NCBI GenBank assembly: GCA_035935115.1
Contig: DASYXK010000010.1
Location: 1-64,000, forward strand
Reading direction: 5' to 3'
Source of the DNA: TA-20 sp035935115
Lineage (GTDB): Archaea; Thermoproteota; Nitrososphaeria; Nitrososphaerales; Nitrosopumilaceae
Length of the DNA stretch: 64,000 nucleotides
Made by a program: the position numbers and the translations under genes. Positions 1 through 8,205 of the stretch are shown piece by piece (positions within the stretch are counted from its first letter, which is position 1; each line of letters starts with the position of its first letter). Below the pieces are notes generated by a model. That model was not told the DNA's origin and did not search any database. It saw nothing but the letters and a program-made list of their open reading frames with translations.

Positions 1-1211
1 ACTGCTGTTACTTGGTAAAAGTATGTTGTAGATGGTGACAGGGTTGTGTCAGTAAATGTAGTAGAGATCAGTCCAGCTTGTATTGGAGTAAACGGACCAG
101 ATGAAGAGATGGATCGAAAGAGAGTGTAGCTTGTGGCACCAGGTACCGAGGTCCATGAAAGTGTTGCACTGGTTGCAGTAACAGATGTGAAAGAGAGAGA
201 AGGAGAAGGTAACGAAAATGATGATCTTATAACTGATACCTGACTAGTGCCAATATCTGTTACATAGATATCATGATTAACAGGATGAAAGATAGGAATC
301 ACAGGACCGGCGTTAATTGGCAGTGGAATTGTTTGAATTACGGTATTTGTGTTCCCGTTAATCACAGAAATGGTATTATCATTGTTGTTAGTCACGTAAA
401 GATTGCCATTTGAAAGATCAAAAGCAATGCCGGCAGGACCCGAACCCACTGGTATTACGCTAATAACGTTATTTGTGCTTCCGTTGATTACAGAGACCTT
501 TGAGTTTCCAAAGTTAGAGACATAGATGCACCCATTTAGTAGATCAAATGCGATACCAATTGGGCCAGAACCGATAGGCAAGGGGATATTTTGAATTACA
601 GAATTTGTTGCACCGTTTATTACCGTAACTGCGTTAGCTGCGTTGTCTGCCACGTAAATGAAGCCATTAGAAGAATCATAAACAATGGCAGTAGGGCTTG
701 AACCAGGTGGCAACACTATTGTTGATACTATAGCATTTGTTGTTCCATCAATCACAGAAACAGTGTTATCGCCATTATTGGCGGAAAAAATACGACCGTT
801 AGCAGAATTAAAAGCAAGCATTGTAGGATTGGAATTTATTGGTAGATTTATGGTCTGAATTACAGTGTTAGTTGCACCATTTATCACTGAAATGGTGTTA
901 CCTACATTATTGGCTACATAAAAATTACTATTAGCAGAATCAAAAAGTACACCATAAGGATTGGAGCCACTACTAAAAGAACCCACCAAACTATTTGCCG
1001 TTCCGTCGATTACTGAAAACTGGTTAATGAAATTATCAGCTACTACAAGTCTGCTATTTGCAGAGTTGGCATCTATACCAAGCGGACCAGCTTTTGCAGG
1101 AAGGTTAATGTTTGCTATAACGGAATCAGCTAATGCCTGATTACTTGATAGAGGTAATAGTATTAACAGCAAGATAAGGAAGAATACAACTGGTTTTGAT
1201 TTAATTTTCAT
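1..1211 (-). CDS. Secreted YVTN/NHL-type beta-propeller protein with fibronectin III domain, C-terminus beyond the window
   Basis: The frame is open from ATG at 1211 to the left edge (403 codons), so the gene is truncated by the window. Residues 1-33 form a signal peptide (basic start, Leu/Ile-rich core, AxA-like end). From about residue 37 to 310 there are repeats of about 43 residues, each with an FD/YD..NG.(I/L)YV(A/T)N core followed by (N/D)T(V/I)SVI(N/D)G and TN.V: a beta-propeller of the YVTN/NHL kind. After a Pro/Ser-rich linker, a fibronectin III-like domain begins (ATSATLSW, then TTYFYQVTAV at the edge). Such proteins are extracellular binding or scaffold proteins; the ligand is unknown. 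Codon structure is intact throughout. Confidence 0.85.
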   Translation of the reverse strand, partial: MKIKSKPVVFFLILLLILLPLSSNQALADSVIANINLPAKAGPLGIDANSANSRLVVADNFINQFSVIDGTANSLVGSFSSGSNPYGVLFDSANSNFYVANNVGNTISVINGATNTVIQTINLPINSNPTMLAFNSANGRIFSANNGDNTVSVIDGTTNAIVSTIVLPPGSSPTAIVYDSSNGFIYVADNAANAVTVINGATNSVIQNIPLPIGSGPIGIAFDLLNGCIYVSNFGNSKVSVINGSTNNVISVIPVGSGPAGIAFDLSNGNLYVTNNNDNTISVINGNTNTVIQTIPLPINAGPVIPIFHPVNHDIYVTDIGTSQVSVIRSSFSLPSPSLSFTSVTATSATLSWTSVPGATSYTLFRSISSSGPFTPIQAGLISTTFTDTTLSPSTTYFYQVTA

Positions 1212-1243
1212 TTTGACCCCAGAGTAATTACCATATTTTGTAA

Positions 1244-1663
1244 TTAATTATTCCCAACGTCTTGTTTCCAAAAGAAGAATTTATCTCTTGTCTTCCAACT
1301 CTGGAAATAACTTAAAAGGCTATCAGCTTGTTGCGAGAAGATCGTTATTATGTTCAGAAAAGAAAAAGATCTTTGATCAGAAGAGGATCCTCTTCTGATC
1401 AACTTGGTTGGTACTGTTAATATTGAGTTTGAGATTGCTACTTGTAAAGTATCATTTGAGGTTTTTGTTGGAGGTCCTGTGGGTATGGCATTACCTGTAG
1501 ATTGTATTGGCAGTGTAACATTATTTTTAGCATTATTGGTAACACTAGTATCATTCATTGTTTGTGCATATACAATACTCAAAAAGCCTGGTGAGACAGA
1601 AATGGGTGTCACAACAGCTGATGAGACAAGAATTACAATAAAATAAAATGAGATAGGATCCAA
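1244..1663 (-). CDS. Small secreted protein of unknown function
   Basis: A 139-residue frame with a hydrophobic N-terminal segment (residues 5-31) ending in VYAQ, a plausible signal peptide. A linker rich in Asn, Thr and Pro follows (residues 35-85), then an aromatic C-terminal tail. I recognise no domain. A 30-bp perfect palindrome (1373-1402) lies inside the frame at the junction between the linker and the tail, so the last 45 or so residues may not belong to the original protein. The gene may be a truncated surface protein. The signal peptide supports expression, but the reality of the full frame is uncertain. Confidence 0.45.
   Translation of the reverse strand: MDPISFYFIVILVSSAVVTPISVSPGFLSIVYAQTMNDTSVTNNAKNNVTLPIQSTGNAIPTGPPTKTSNDTLQVAISNSILTVPTKLIRRGSSSDQRSFSFLNIITIFSQQADSLLSYFQSWKTRDKFFFWKQDVGNN
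1373..1402. repeat. Perfect 30-bp palindrome
   Basis: Each half is TTGATCAGAAGAGGA followed by its exact reverse complement, with no spacer. It lies within the frame of the small secreted protein. As RNA either strand would fold into a 15-bp stem minus a few loop bases. No T-run follows on either strand, so an ordinary terminator is not obvious. Confidence 0.8.
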
Positions 1664-1881
1664 GGATTGAACACAAGTGTTTCAAAGAATATGTTATTGA
1701 TCTTTTGATACCGTATGAGTTTATTGAATTTAATTGTAAAAGATTTAACTAAAAATTGATGTAAAAAATATTATGTATATTTTATCTGACAACCTTCTAA
1801 TAAAGAAGTCAGAATGAAATTAATAAAAATATTAAAAAAAGGGAAGCTAATCAGTCTGCTAAGATTTTATAAAAATTCATC

Positions 1882-2484
1882 TTATGACAGAGAGACTCGC
1901 CATGTTACAGTCAGTGTATCGGTTGATTGCAATCCAATACCTGTGAATGTTTTGTGTGCAAACATGTGCCCACCGCTTGCCGCATCAAAAATTCCAGCTT
2001 CGGCTATTGTTGTCGTACCTGATAAACCAGGATGGAATGTAGTTTGGATTGAGTAATACGGCGAAGCTAGTGTTGAGTTTATGAAACTGTATGTGCCGTT
2101 AGTAGCTCTTCCACCTGTCGGGGTAGTAAGGGCATTATCAGCTAACAGTTCTCCAGCGGTACCCGTTCCAATTGCTACTTGAGTAAACTTGTTTGTAGTA
2201 ACACCGCCACATGCTGTGTTTTGAGTACCATTGGTTGGGACTCCAAACGTGTTAACCAGCGTACACATTTTACCGTTCTGTACTACAACGTTATCTGTTT
2301 GCCTGTATGCCTTGATGTTGCCATTGCTGTCCTTTGCTATCAATTCCACATGTCCCAGCATAGAGGGACTTGCAGAGAGCGTGTTTGCTTGGGATACTGG
2401 AGCAAAACCACCACTATTTAGTAGCAGTCCAGCTACAGCGAAGATTGCTATTCCAAAAGGAATAAGCAGTTTGGATTTTGTCAT
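1882..2484 (-). CDS. Secreted protein with a virion/tail-like C-terminal beta domain
   Basis: 200 residues. Residues 1-34 are a signal peptide (KSKLL start, hydrophobic core, ending near SQA). The body is Thr/Gly/Ser-rich. The stretch AEAGIFDAASGGHMFAHKTF (about 162-181) followed by DTLTVTWRVSLS at the C-terminus resembles the last beta-strands of phage-like structural proteins (an E.GIF(N/D)A..GG..L..F pattern, then a TL.VTW end). That similarity is from memory of the pattern and was not searched. Likely function: an extracellular or surface-layer associated protein, possibly of virus origin. No operon partner is evident; the next gene on this strand has its own upstream gap. Confidence 0.75.
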   Translation of the reverse strand: MTKSKLLIPFGIAIFAVAGLLLNSGGFAPVSQANTLSASPSMLGHVELIAKDSNGNIKAYRQTDNVVVQNGKMCTLVNTFGVPTNGTQNTACGGVTTNKFTQVAIGTGTAGELLADNALTTPTGGRATNGTYSFINSTLASPYYSIQTTFHPGLSGTTTIAEAGIFDAASGGHMFAHKTFTGIGLQSTDTLTVTWRVSLS

Positions 2485-2565
2485 TAAGTGTAATATTTAG
2501 TTAATCTTATTATGTATAGTGGAAAAAATGTTTGACTTAAAGGGCCAATTTGGATCAAAAATTTA

Positions 2566-2781
2566 TTAATGGGCTTCTTTGACGCCTACGTTCTCTGATA
2601 ATCCTATATCATAATGTTTCCCTTGCGAAGGTGAAGACAGTGTTGTTGTTACAGCTGGAGAAGGGGTAGATGGAGAGTTTGTTTGAGGCGGAATCACAGA
2701 ATTATTCCCATGACTAAGAATTAGAGTAGCTATGGCAATTGCAGCAGCTACTATAGCCACTACAGCAATAACCTTTTTCAC
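2566..2781 (-). CDS. Small membrane-anchored protein
   Basis: 71 residues. Residues 3-23 form one hydrophobic helix after MKK, then a Pro/Ser/Thr linker (about 25-53) and a short end with the sequence KHYDIGLSENVGVKEAH. The layout (N-terminal anchor, disordered linker, conserved-looking end) suggests an exported lipid-free anchored peptide. I recognise no family with a known role. ATG is preceded by an AT-rich promoter region. Confidence 0.55.
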   Translation of the reverse strand: MKKVIAVVAIVAAAIAIATLILSHGNNSVIPPQTNSPSTPSPAVTTTLSSPSQGKHYDIGLSENVGVKEAH

Positions 2782-2872
2782 ATTAAATATTCATAGATTA
2801 AGGTTATAAGCATTTTTGGCATAAATCTTGTTAACATGAAATCTGTATTTCAAGTGAAGGAATAGATAGATT

Positions 2873-3637
2873 ATGTTTGGAAAAAATTTTTTTATTTTAA
2901 TAATTTTAATTTTTTACATTCCAGTTGCATATGCACAGACAATCCCTATTACGATTAGCTCATCTATGGAAAATGTAATCTTTGATGGGAAATGGACATT
3001 TATGAGAGAATGGAAAGAATCTAGTTTAAATGAAATCACAACAGATTCCGGTCCTATTTACATAAGAACTGCGCATTGGCAAAATTATGTTTATGTGTTC
3101 ATAGATGCAGTAGGAGATACTTATTTGGATAAGGGAGCAGATCGGGCCATGATTTGTTTTGATACTAATAACGACAAAACAACAATACCAGATTCAAATG
3201 ATTATTGCTTTGTAGATGTACTTGATGGAAAGACTGCTTTTGTTCTTCAAGGAGGATCACCATTAGGAATCAATAATAACTTCAAAAAGATCGCAGAGCC
3301 CAAGGGTTTTGTTGGAATCAGCAGCGTATCAGATGAAAATGATCGATATACTTCTGTTCCACATCCAAGTTATGAATTTAGAATTCCAACAGATCTTATA
3401 GGAAGATCAAACATCTACGGTTTTTATGTAAATGTTTATGATGCACATGCTAACAAGTTTTATTCTTGGCCCAATATTGAAAATACAGATAATATCTTCC
3501 ATGTTGCAAGTCCTAGCAAATGGGGAAAGTTGGTATCACCTGATAGCTCCCTTCCCGAATTTAAATTGCCTACAGTTGCACTCCTTCCTGCCTTCTTGCT
3601 CTTACTCTATATTACAAAATTCAGAGTTAGAATATAA
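2873..3637 (+). CDS. Secreted DOMON/CBM9-like protein with PEF-type C-terminal sorting signal
   Basis: 254 residues. A signal peptide (residues 1-21, ending YAQT) is followed by one beta-sandwich domain (about 25-220) with the layout of the DOMON/CBM9-like fold: an early FDGKW, a YVFIDAVGDTY strand pair, ICFDTNND, and a late YEFRIP strand. The C-terminus is tripartite: a PEF motif (LPEFKLP), a hydrophobic helix, then a basic end (KFRVRI). That is the pattern of archaeosortase (PEF-CTERM type) substrates, which implies cleavage and anchoring at the cell surface. Ligand unknown (haem, sugar or other). The protein stands alone, with convergent neighbours. Confidence 0.75.
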   Translation: MFGKNFFILIILIFYIPVAYAQTIPITISSSMENVIFDGKWTFMREWKESSLNEITTDSGPIYIRTAHWQNYVYVFIDAVGDTYLDKGADRAMICFDTNNDKTTIPDSNDYCFVDVLDGKTAFVLQGGSPLGINNNFKKIAEPKGFVGISSVSDENDRYTSVPHPSYEFRIPTDLIGRSNIYGFYVNVYDAHANKFYSWPNIENTDNIFHVASPSKWGKLVSPDSSLPEFKLPTVALLPAFLLLLYITKFRVRI

Positions 3638-3696
3638 AATAATTCAGACAAACTAATGCCTAAACCACCCAAGAGATAATCTATAGCACATTACAT

Positions 3697-5031
3697 TTAG
3701 AGTGCTGGTAAAATGACTAAAGTTAGACTGATGAGAACTGTTGCAAGTGTGATTAGAAACACCGCCACAGAAACATGGTTTTTTTTGGTTTGAACTGGTT
3801 CGCTGATTTTGTTTGAAAGTAAGGTACCAACGCCAATTGCAAAGAAAACTACTAGAGGAACAAATCGGTATGGCTGGTTTGTAATATCTGCTAAACTCGC
3901 CAAGAGAGGAGCTGACAAAAGTACACCCATTATCAAAACCATCACAGAATCAGCATGCAGTATTCCTCTTCTTGATGTGATGAATAATCCAACTATAAGC
4001 GGAAGTAAGAACATCAACACCAAACCATCAAATCGTAGAAAAATATTTAATGCTGCAAATCCTGCCCAAAATTCATTATAGTCAAACCTTGAGCTACGAT
4101 ACAAGTAGATCATGATTATTGCAGGAATTAGAATTGTAATAATATAAAGAAGTATAGTTTTGGTTTTTTCCTTTTTGGATAATGTTGACATGTATATAAA
4201 AAAAAATGTCACTGGTAAAAATATCGCAACCAAGGGTTTTGAAAAAAGTGACAAGGCATATGAGAGAGGAGACAAAAACCACTTTTTGTATATCAAATAC
4301 AACGAAAGAACATAAAATAATGTCCACGTGTTGTCTTCAGTAGCTGAAACACTATATTTCAAAAATAGATTGCTTTGAAGTAAAATTACAATTGATATTA
4401 TTCCTGCAAATCTTTTTTTTGATAACTTTGAAGTAAGATAGTAGGTCACAACCAACAGTAAAATACTGACAGTAAATGGTATGATTCTAATATTTCCAAG
4501 AATATTAAGTGAGATTGAAAGAAGTAAATATCTAACTGAGATTATAAGGAAAGGAATTACAAGATCTGAACCTGAATTTAGTGTTACACTACCAACAAAA
4601 GACCAGTTTTTGGCTCCACTGACAGCACTTTGATAATCACCCCATGATTCTTCTTCAGGATTCCAGATCTTACTAACATTAAAGATCACATAAATTGCAA
4701 TTAAACTTATAACTATTATGAGTGCAATTTTTCTTGAAACTTCAAAATTTAAAATGAAATCGATTATTTTTTTTACTATCGCTGGTAATCTTTTTTTATA
4801 ATATAGAATTCCTAGTAAAAGAAGAATTAGGTTTGTAGCTAAAATAGGAAATGCCCATACTCCAAACTCAAAGGCATTATGTGCATGAGATGATGATTCC
4901 GAGTTACCAAAAACAAGCTTTCCTTCTTGGTTACGAGCCTCTATTCCAATTGCATAAGCATTTGTAACTAATGTCACTACACATACTGATGCTGCAAGAA
5001 TCAAAATTAAAACAATAATTAAAACTTTCAT
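3697..5031 (-). CDS. Multi-spanning membrane glycosyltransferase-like protein (GT-C type)
   Basis: 444 residues with about eleven hydrophobic segments. The first, residues 3-27, ends in AYA. An acidic loop after the third segment contains EEESWGDYQSAVSG, which matches the position of the Asp-bearing first extracytoplasmic loop of GT-C enzymes (PMT/ArnT/Stt3-like polyprenyl-sugar transferases). Later segments alternate with short basic loops, consistent with a membrane-embedded transferase acting outside the membrane on lipid-linked sugars. Family assignment rests on topology and that loop only; a transporter or other membrane protein cannot be excluded. Single gene, divergent from the uracil-DNA glycosylase. 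Confidence 0.6.
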   Translation of the reverse strand: MKVLIIVLILILAASVCVVTLVTNAYAIGIEARNQEGKLVFGNSESSSHAHNAFEFGVWAFPILATNLILLLLGILYYKKRLPAIVKKIIDFILNFEVSRKIALIIVISLIAIYVIFNVSKIWNPEEESWGDYQSAVSGAKNWSFVGSVTLNSGSDLVIPFLIISVRYLLLSISLNILGNIRIIPFTVSILLLVVTYYLTSKLSKKRFAGIISIVILLQSNLFLKYSVSATEDNTWTLFYVLSLYLIYKKWFLSPLSYALSLFSKPLVAIFLPVTFFFIYMSTLSKKEKTKTILLYIITILIPAIIMIYLYRSSRFDYNEFWAGFAALNIFLRFDGLVLMFLLPLIVGLFITSRRGILHADSVMVLIMGVLLSAPLLASLADITNQPYRFVPLVVFFAIGVGTLLSNKISEPVQTKKNHVSVAVFLITLATVLISLTLVILPAL

Positions 5032-5152
5032 ATATGATATTCAAACCATAATGATTTAAGAAACTCGGTTTATCCTTACACTCTAGTTAAAAATATAATG
5101 CAATCCACATAAGTTACTTTATGTTGATATTACACGTTAATTATTTTGTTAA

Positions 5153-5839
5153 ATGATAGAAAATAAGATAGGCAGACAAAAACTTGATAAGCTAAATCAG
5201 AAAATAATTCGATGTAAAAAATGTCCCCGTCTAGCATCGTACATACGAACTGTAGCAAAAGTGAAAGTTAATAGATTTCATGACCAGAAATATTGGGGAA
5301 AACCTCTTACTGGATATGGAGATTTTAATGCAGAATTGCTTTTAGTTGGTCTTGCTCCTGCCGCACATGGAGGAAACAGAACAGGCAGAATGTTTACAGG
5401 AGATAGTTCAGGTGACTGGGTAGCTAAAGTGCTATATGAAAATGGATTTGCGACAAAGCCTACCAGTGAAAGAGTAGGAGATGGTTTTAGATTAATTAAT
5501 GCATATATTACAGCATCAGTGAGATGCGCACCACCACAAAATAAACCACTAAAAGAAGAATTGGATAATTGTTCATCATATATAAAACAAGAATTATCCA
5601 TTCTAAGAAATATCAAAGTCATTGTATGTCTGGGAAAGATAGGATTTGATTCCATATGCAAATTATTACATATTAAAGGAATCAAGTTTTCTCATGGAAA
5701 TTTATTTAATTTTGAAAGATGGATTATTTTATGTACATATCATCCTAGTCGACAAAATACACAGACAGGTCGCCTTATTTGGGAACAATGGTCTTCAATT
5801 TTTTCTACTGCAAAAAGGATCATAGATGAAACTAAATGA
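5153..5839 (+). CDS. udgB: Uracil-DNA glycosylase, family 5 (UDGb)
   Basis: 228 residues. It removes uracil (and in this family also hypoxanthine) from DNA to start base excision repair. Motif 1 is GLAPAAHGGNRTGR at residues 66-79 and motif 3 is HPSRQNT at 197-203, both characteristic of family 5. Cysteines at 21, 24, 125 and 140 are placed as the 4Fe-4S ligands. Family 5 enzymes lack the usual polar residue in motif 1, as here. ATG at 5153 is the only sensible start. The stop codon overlaps the ATG of a short glycosyltransferase remnant (ATGA), which suggests a former operon. Confidence 0.92.
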   Translation: MIENKIGRQKLDKLNQKIIRCKKCPRLASYIRTVAKVKVNRFHDQKYWGKPLTGYGDFNAELLLVGLAPAAHGGNRTGRMFTGDSSGDWVAKVLYENGFATKPTSERVGDGFRLINAYITASVRCAPPQNKPLKEELDNCSSYIKQELSILRNIKVIVCLGKIGFDSICKLLHIKGIKFSHGNLFNFERWIILCTYHPSRQNTQTGRLIWEQWSSIFSTAKRIIDETK

Positions 5840-5880
5840 AGCTTGCAATCATAATCACAACATATAATGAAATGATTTAG
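5836..5880 (+). pseudogene. Remnant of a family-2 glycosyltransferase N-terminus
   Basis: ATG at 5836 overlaps the udgB stop as ATGA and opens 14 codons, MKLAIIITTYNEMI, then TAG. This is the first beta-strand signature of GT2 glycosyltransferases (hydrophobic strand plus TTYNE). Nothing after the stop looks like the rest of such an enzyme; a cdvB gene follows on the other strand. I read it as the stump of a deleted gene that was translationally coupled to udgB. A chance 14-codon frame is the alternative. Confidence 0.45.
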
Positions 5881-5934
5881 AAATTAAAACAGAAAAAGAG
5901 GACGTATTCGCCAGGTTCCCATTGCGAGTTCTCC

Positions 5935-6576
5935 CTACTCGTATGTAGATTGTGACGATACACCCGAGGGTGATGGAACTGATGGGAATCTGTCGCCAAT
6001 TTGTTGTTCTGCAACCGCCGATGCCTCTTGTAGGATCTTGTCTGTCTCCTCGTTTGATACATCAGAGTCTACGCTAAAGTCTCCACTTGCTAACGAATCC
6101 ATCATTAGTCCGTTGAGTGTCTGGGTCATAGAGTTTAGTTCGGAATCTGCTTCTGGCATGAATCTTCCAAGGGATGATTTGAGTCCCTTCATTGTTGACA
6201 TTGCTGGTGCGATTGCTACCATTGCATCTCCAAGATCGTGGATGGTAGTTAGACGTAATTGTACCTGTTCTAATGCCATTCTTGCATTTCCTAGCATTTT
6301 TGTGACCTTTCTAATTTCTGCAAGTTCGTTTGACAGAACTCTGCTTGTACTAGCATCGTGTTGTTGCATTGCGGCTACGATTCGTTTGAAAAGCTGGGCA
6401 TCTCTTTCCCTTAGCTTTCCCAACATAGAATCCATCTTCGATATTTGACCCTGTAATTTGTTCACAGCACCCTCTATCCTAGGTTTGAGTGCTCCCTGTG
6501 GTTTTACAGTTTCACGTATTTTTTCGCTTATACCTACAGACTCTGGTCGAGTCCAGGTTTTATCGAAGCCGGTCAT
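5935..6576 (-). CDS. cdvB: CdvB-type ESCRT-III protein (paralogue 1)
   Basis: 213 residues, almost all helical and highly charged. The core, about residues 20-165, has the ESCRT-III helical hairpin: GALKPRIEGAVNKLQGQISKM then LRERDAQLFKRI, followed by VRKVTK-like and MALEQVQLRLTTIHDLGDA helices. The tail (175-213) is acidic then Ser/Pro/Gln-rich. CdvB polymers act in membrane abscission in Thaumarchaeota. The second copy at 44209-44847 is closely similar along its length, for example GALKPR, LGNARMALEQ, LRLxTxHDLGD and the FMPEAD block. Both share promoter elements at the same distance from ATG. No CdvA or CdvC lies nearby. Confidence 0.9.
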   Translation of the reverse strand: MTGFDKTWTRPESVGISEKIRETVKPQGALKPRIEGAVNKLQGQISKMDSMLGKLRERDAQLFKRIVAAMQQHDASTSRVLSNELAEIRKVTKMLGNARMALEQVQLRLTTIHDLGDAMVAIAPAMSTMKGLKSSLGRFMPEADSELNSMTQTLNGLMMDSLASGDFSVDSDVSNEETDKILQEASAVAEQQIGDRFPSVPSPSGVSSQSTYE

Positions 6577-6609
6577 GCGAGGTAGTTTAAAATTTGATTC
6601 TTAATGGCA

Positions 6610-6656
6610 GGTGTATATTATCATCAACATTAGGCTAAATTTAGCTCACAAAATGT
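6610..6656 (-). promoter_or_regulatory. cdvB paralogue-1 promoter with elements shared with paralogue 2
   Basis: On the plus strand, GCTAAATTTAGC (6634-6645, a perfect palindrome) is followed by TCACAAAATGT, and GGTGT lies at 6610-6614. The second cdvB has GCTAAATTAAGC, then TAACAAAACTGT, and GGTGT. In both genes the palindrome begins 58 nt and the GGTGT 34 nt upstream of the ATG. The AT core could be box A, with the flanks as a specific regulator site. Confidence 0.6.
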
Positions 6657-6684
6657 AAATCAGGTACATAGCAATTTGGGGTTT

Positions 6685-7443
6685 GTGGTAAAAATTGCTG
6701 TCTTTGATTCCGGTTTAGGATCATTTTCAATAATTAAACCAATTCAGAAAAAAATCATTGCAGATATAATCTATTTTGCAGATCAAAGGAATTTCCCATA
6801 TGGCAAAAAATCTGTTCTGGAACTTGAAAAAATAATAAAATCTACCATTGGAGTATTAGATAAAAGTTTCAGCCCTAATCTAATAGTAATTGGTTCGAAC
6901 ACACCGTCACTTTTATTAAAAAAAATTATCAATAGCCCACGAGTTATTGGAGTTTTTCCACCATTAAAAGATGCCAAAAGAAAAACAAAAACCAAGACAA
7001 TAGCAATTCTTGCTACAGAGTCTGTAATTAAAAGTAATACATTACAGAATTATATTAAAAAAAATGTTCCAAAAAAAATCAAAGTTATTACAATTAATGC
7101 ATCACCACTTGTAGATCTTGTTGAATCTGGAAAATTTATTGATAATAAAAAATTATGCAAGAATAAAATTAAAAAGATTTTATCCAAACCATTTATAAAA
7201 CATAATGTTGATGTTGCCACTTTATCCAGTACACATCTTCCTTTTCTTTTACCATTCTTAAAAGAAGTTTTTCCAAATATTATGTTTTTAGATCCTGGAA
7301 GTATTGTTGCAGATAAAATTGCAAAGAAATTAAAAAGTCAGAACAAAACAAGATCATTAACTATTTTTGCATCAGGAAATGTGCGAGTTTTTCAAAAAAA
7401 ACTATCCAAAATAGGAATCAAAAATAAAGTTAGATCATTATAA
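6685..7443 (+). CDS. Glutamate/aspartate racemase-family protein lacking both catalytic cysteines
   Basis: About 252 residues. The fold signatures of glutamate racemase (MurI) are clear: FDSGLGSFS near the start, YFADQRNFPYG, the strand VIGSNTPS and ATLSSTHLPFLLPF. In active MurI the two catalytic cysteines sit in the CNT and CTH motifs; here both are serine (S74 and S185 counting from an upstream TTG at 6676). The GTG at 6685 gives a start that matches the family (VKIAVFDSG), so I prefer it. An archaeon of this group has no peptidoglycan, so the substrate is open: it may be an inactive relative, a binding protein, or a racemase with different chemistry. Convergent with cbiF. Confidence 0.75.
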   Translation: MVKIAVFDSGLGSFSIIKPIQKKIIADIIYFADQRNFPYGKKSVLELEKIIKSTIGVLDKSFSPNLIVIGSNTPSLLLKKIINSPRVIGVFPPLKDAKRKTKTKTIAILATESVIKSNTLQNYIKKNVPKKIKVITINASPLVDLVESGKFIDNKKLCKNKIKKILSKPFIKHNVDVATLSSTHLPFLLPFLKEVFPNIMFLDPGSIVADKIAKKLKSQNKTRSLTIFASGNVRVFQKKLSKIGIKNKVRSL

Positions 7444-8205
7444 TTTGATTTTCGCTTTTCTAAATCCATGGCTAAAAGTTTTATCATATAATTTAGAATA
7501 CTCGTAAGATTTTGGTTTTATCACGTCACCAATTATGACAATTGCCGTTCTGGTAATTTTTTCGTCTCTGACTTTTTTTGTTATATCTGTTAGTGTTCCA
7601 GTAATTATTTTTTGATCGTCCCAGCTTGCACGATAAACTACTGCAACAGGAGTAGAAGTTGTATATCCACTACCTATTGCTTGTTTTACAATATCTGAGA
7701 GAAGATGAACGCTGAGATAGAATATCATGGTAGCTTTATGCTTTGCAAGCTCTGAGATTCTCTCTTCTTTAGGAACTTTGGTACGTGATTCTGCTCTTGT
7801 TATAATCATGGTCTGAGTTACACCGGGAAGCGTTAATTGTATACCAAGTGCTGCAGCAGATGCTAAAAACGATGTTACTCCTGGAACAACTTCTGATTCA
7901 ATACCTTCTGGCTGCAGATTGTCTATCTGTTCTTTTATTGCACCATATATGCTTGGGTCACCGTCATGTAGTCTTACAACAATTTTATTTTTCTTCGCAT
8001 TTTCCTTTAGTATTTCAAAAATTTCTTCTCGTACTAGTTTTGATGCATCATGTAATTTTGCTTTTTTACAGAAATTGAGAATTGGAGTTGGAATTAATGA
8101 ACCAGAGTACACTACGACATCTGCCTTTTGAATTATTTTTTTTGCTTTGATTGTAATAAGATCGGGATCACCTGGACCACAGCCAACAAAGTAAACTTTA
8201 TGCAC
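7438..8205 (-). CDS. cbiF: Cobalt-precorrin-4 C11-methyltransferase
   Basis: 255 residues, usual length for the family. Uses S-adenosylmethionine to methylate C11 of the corrin ring in cobalamin synthesis. Seen: the N-terminal VGCGPGDPDLIT loop (7-18), VVYSGSLIP typical of CbiF/CobM, HDGDPSIYGA (about 79-88) and VVPGVTSFLASAA (about 102-114). The GTG start overlaps the end of cbiL by 8 nt, so the two are one operon, with cbiT just upstream on the same strand. Its end overlaps the convergent racemase-like gene by 6 nt. Confidence 0.92.
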   Translation of the reverse strand: MHKVYFVGCGPGDPDLITIKAKKIIQKADVVVYSGSLIPTPILNFCKKAKLHDASKLVREEIFEILKENAKKNKIVVRLHDGDPSIYGAIKEQIDNLQPEGIESEVVPGVTSFLASAAALGIQLTLPGVTQTMIITRAESRTKVPKEERISELAKHKATMIFYLSVHLLSDIVKQAIGSGYTTSTPVAVVYRASWDDQKIITGTLTDITKKVRDEKITRTAIVIIGDVIKPKSYEYSKLYDKTFSHGFRKAKIKL

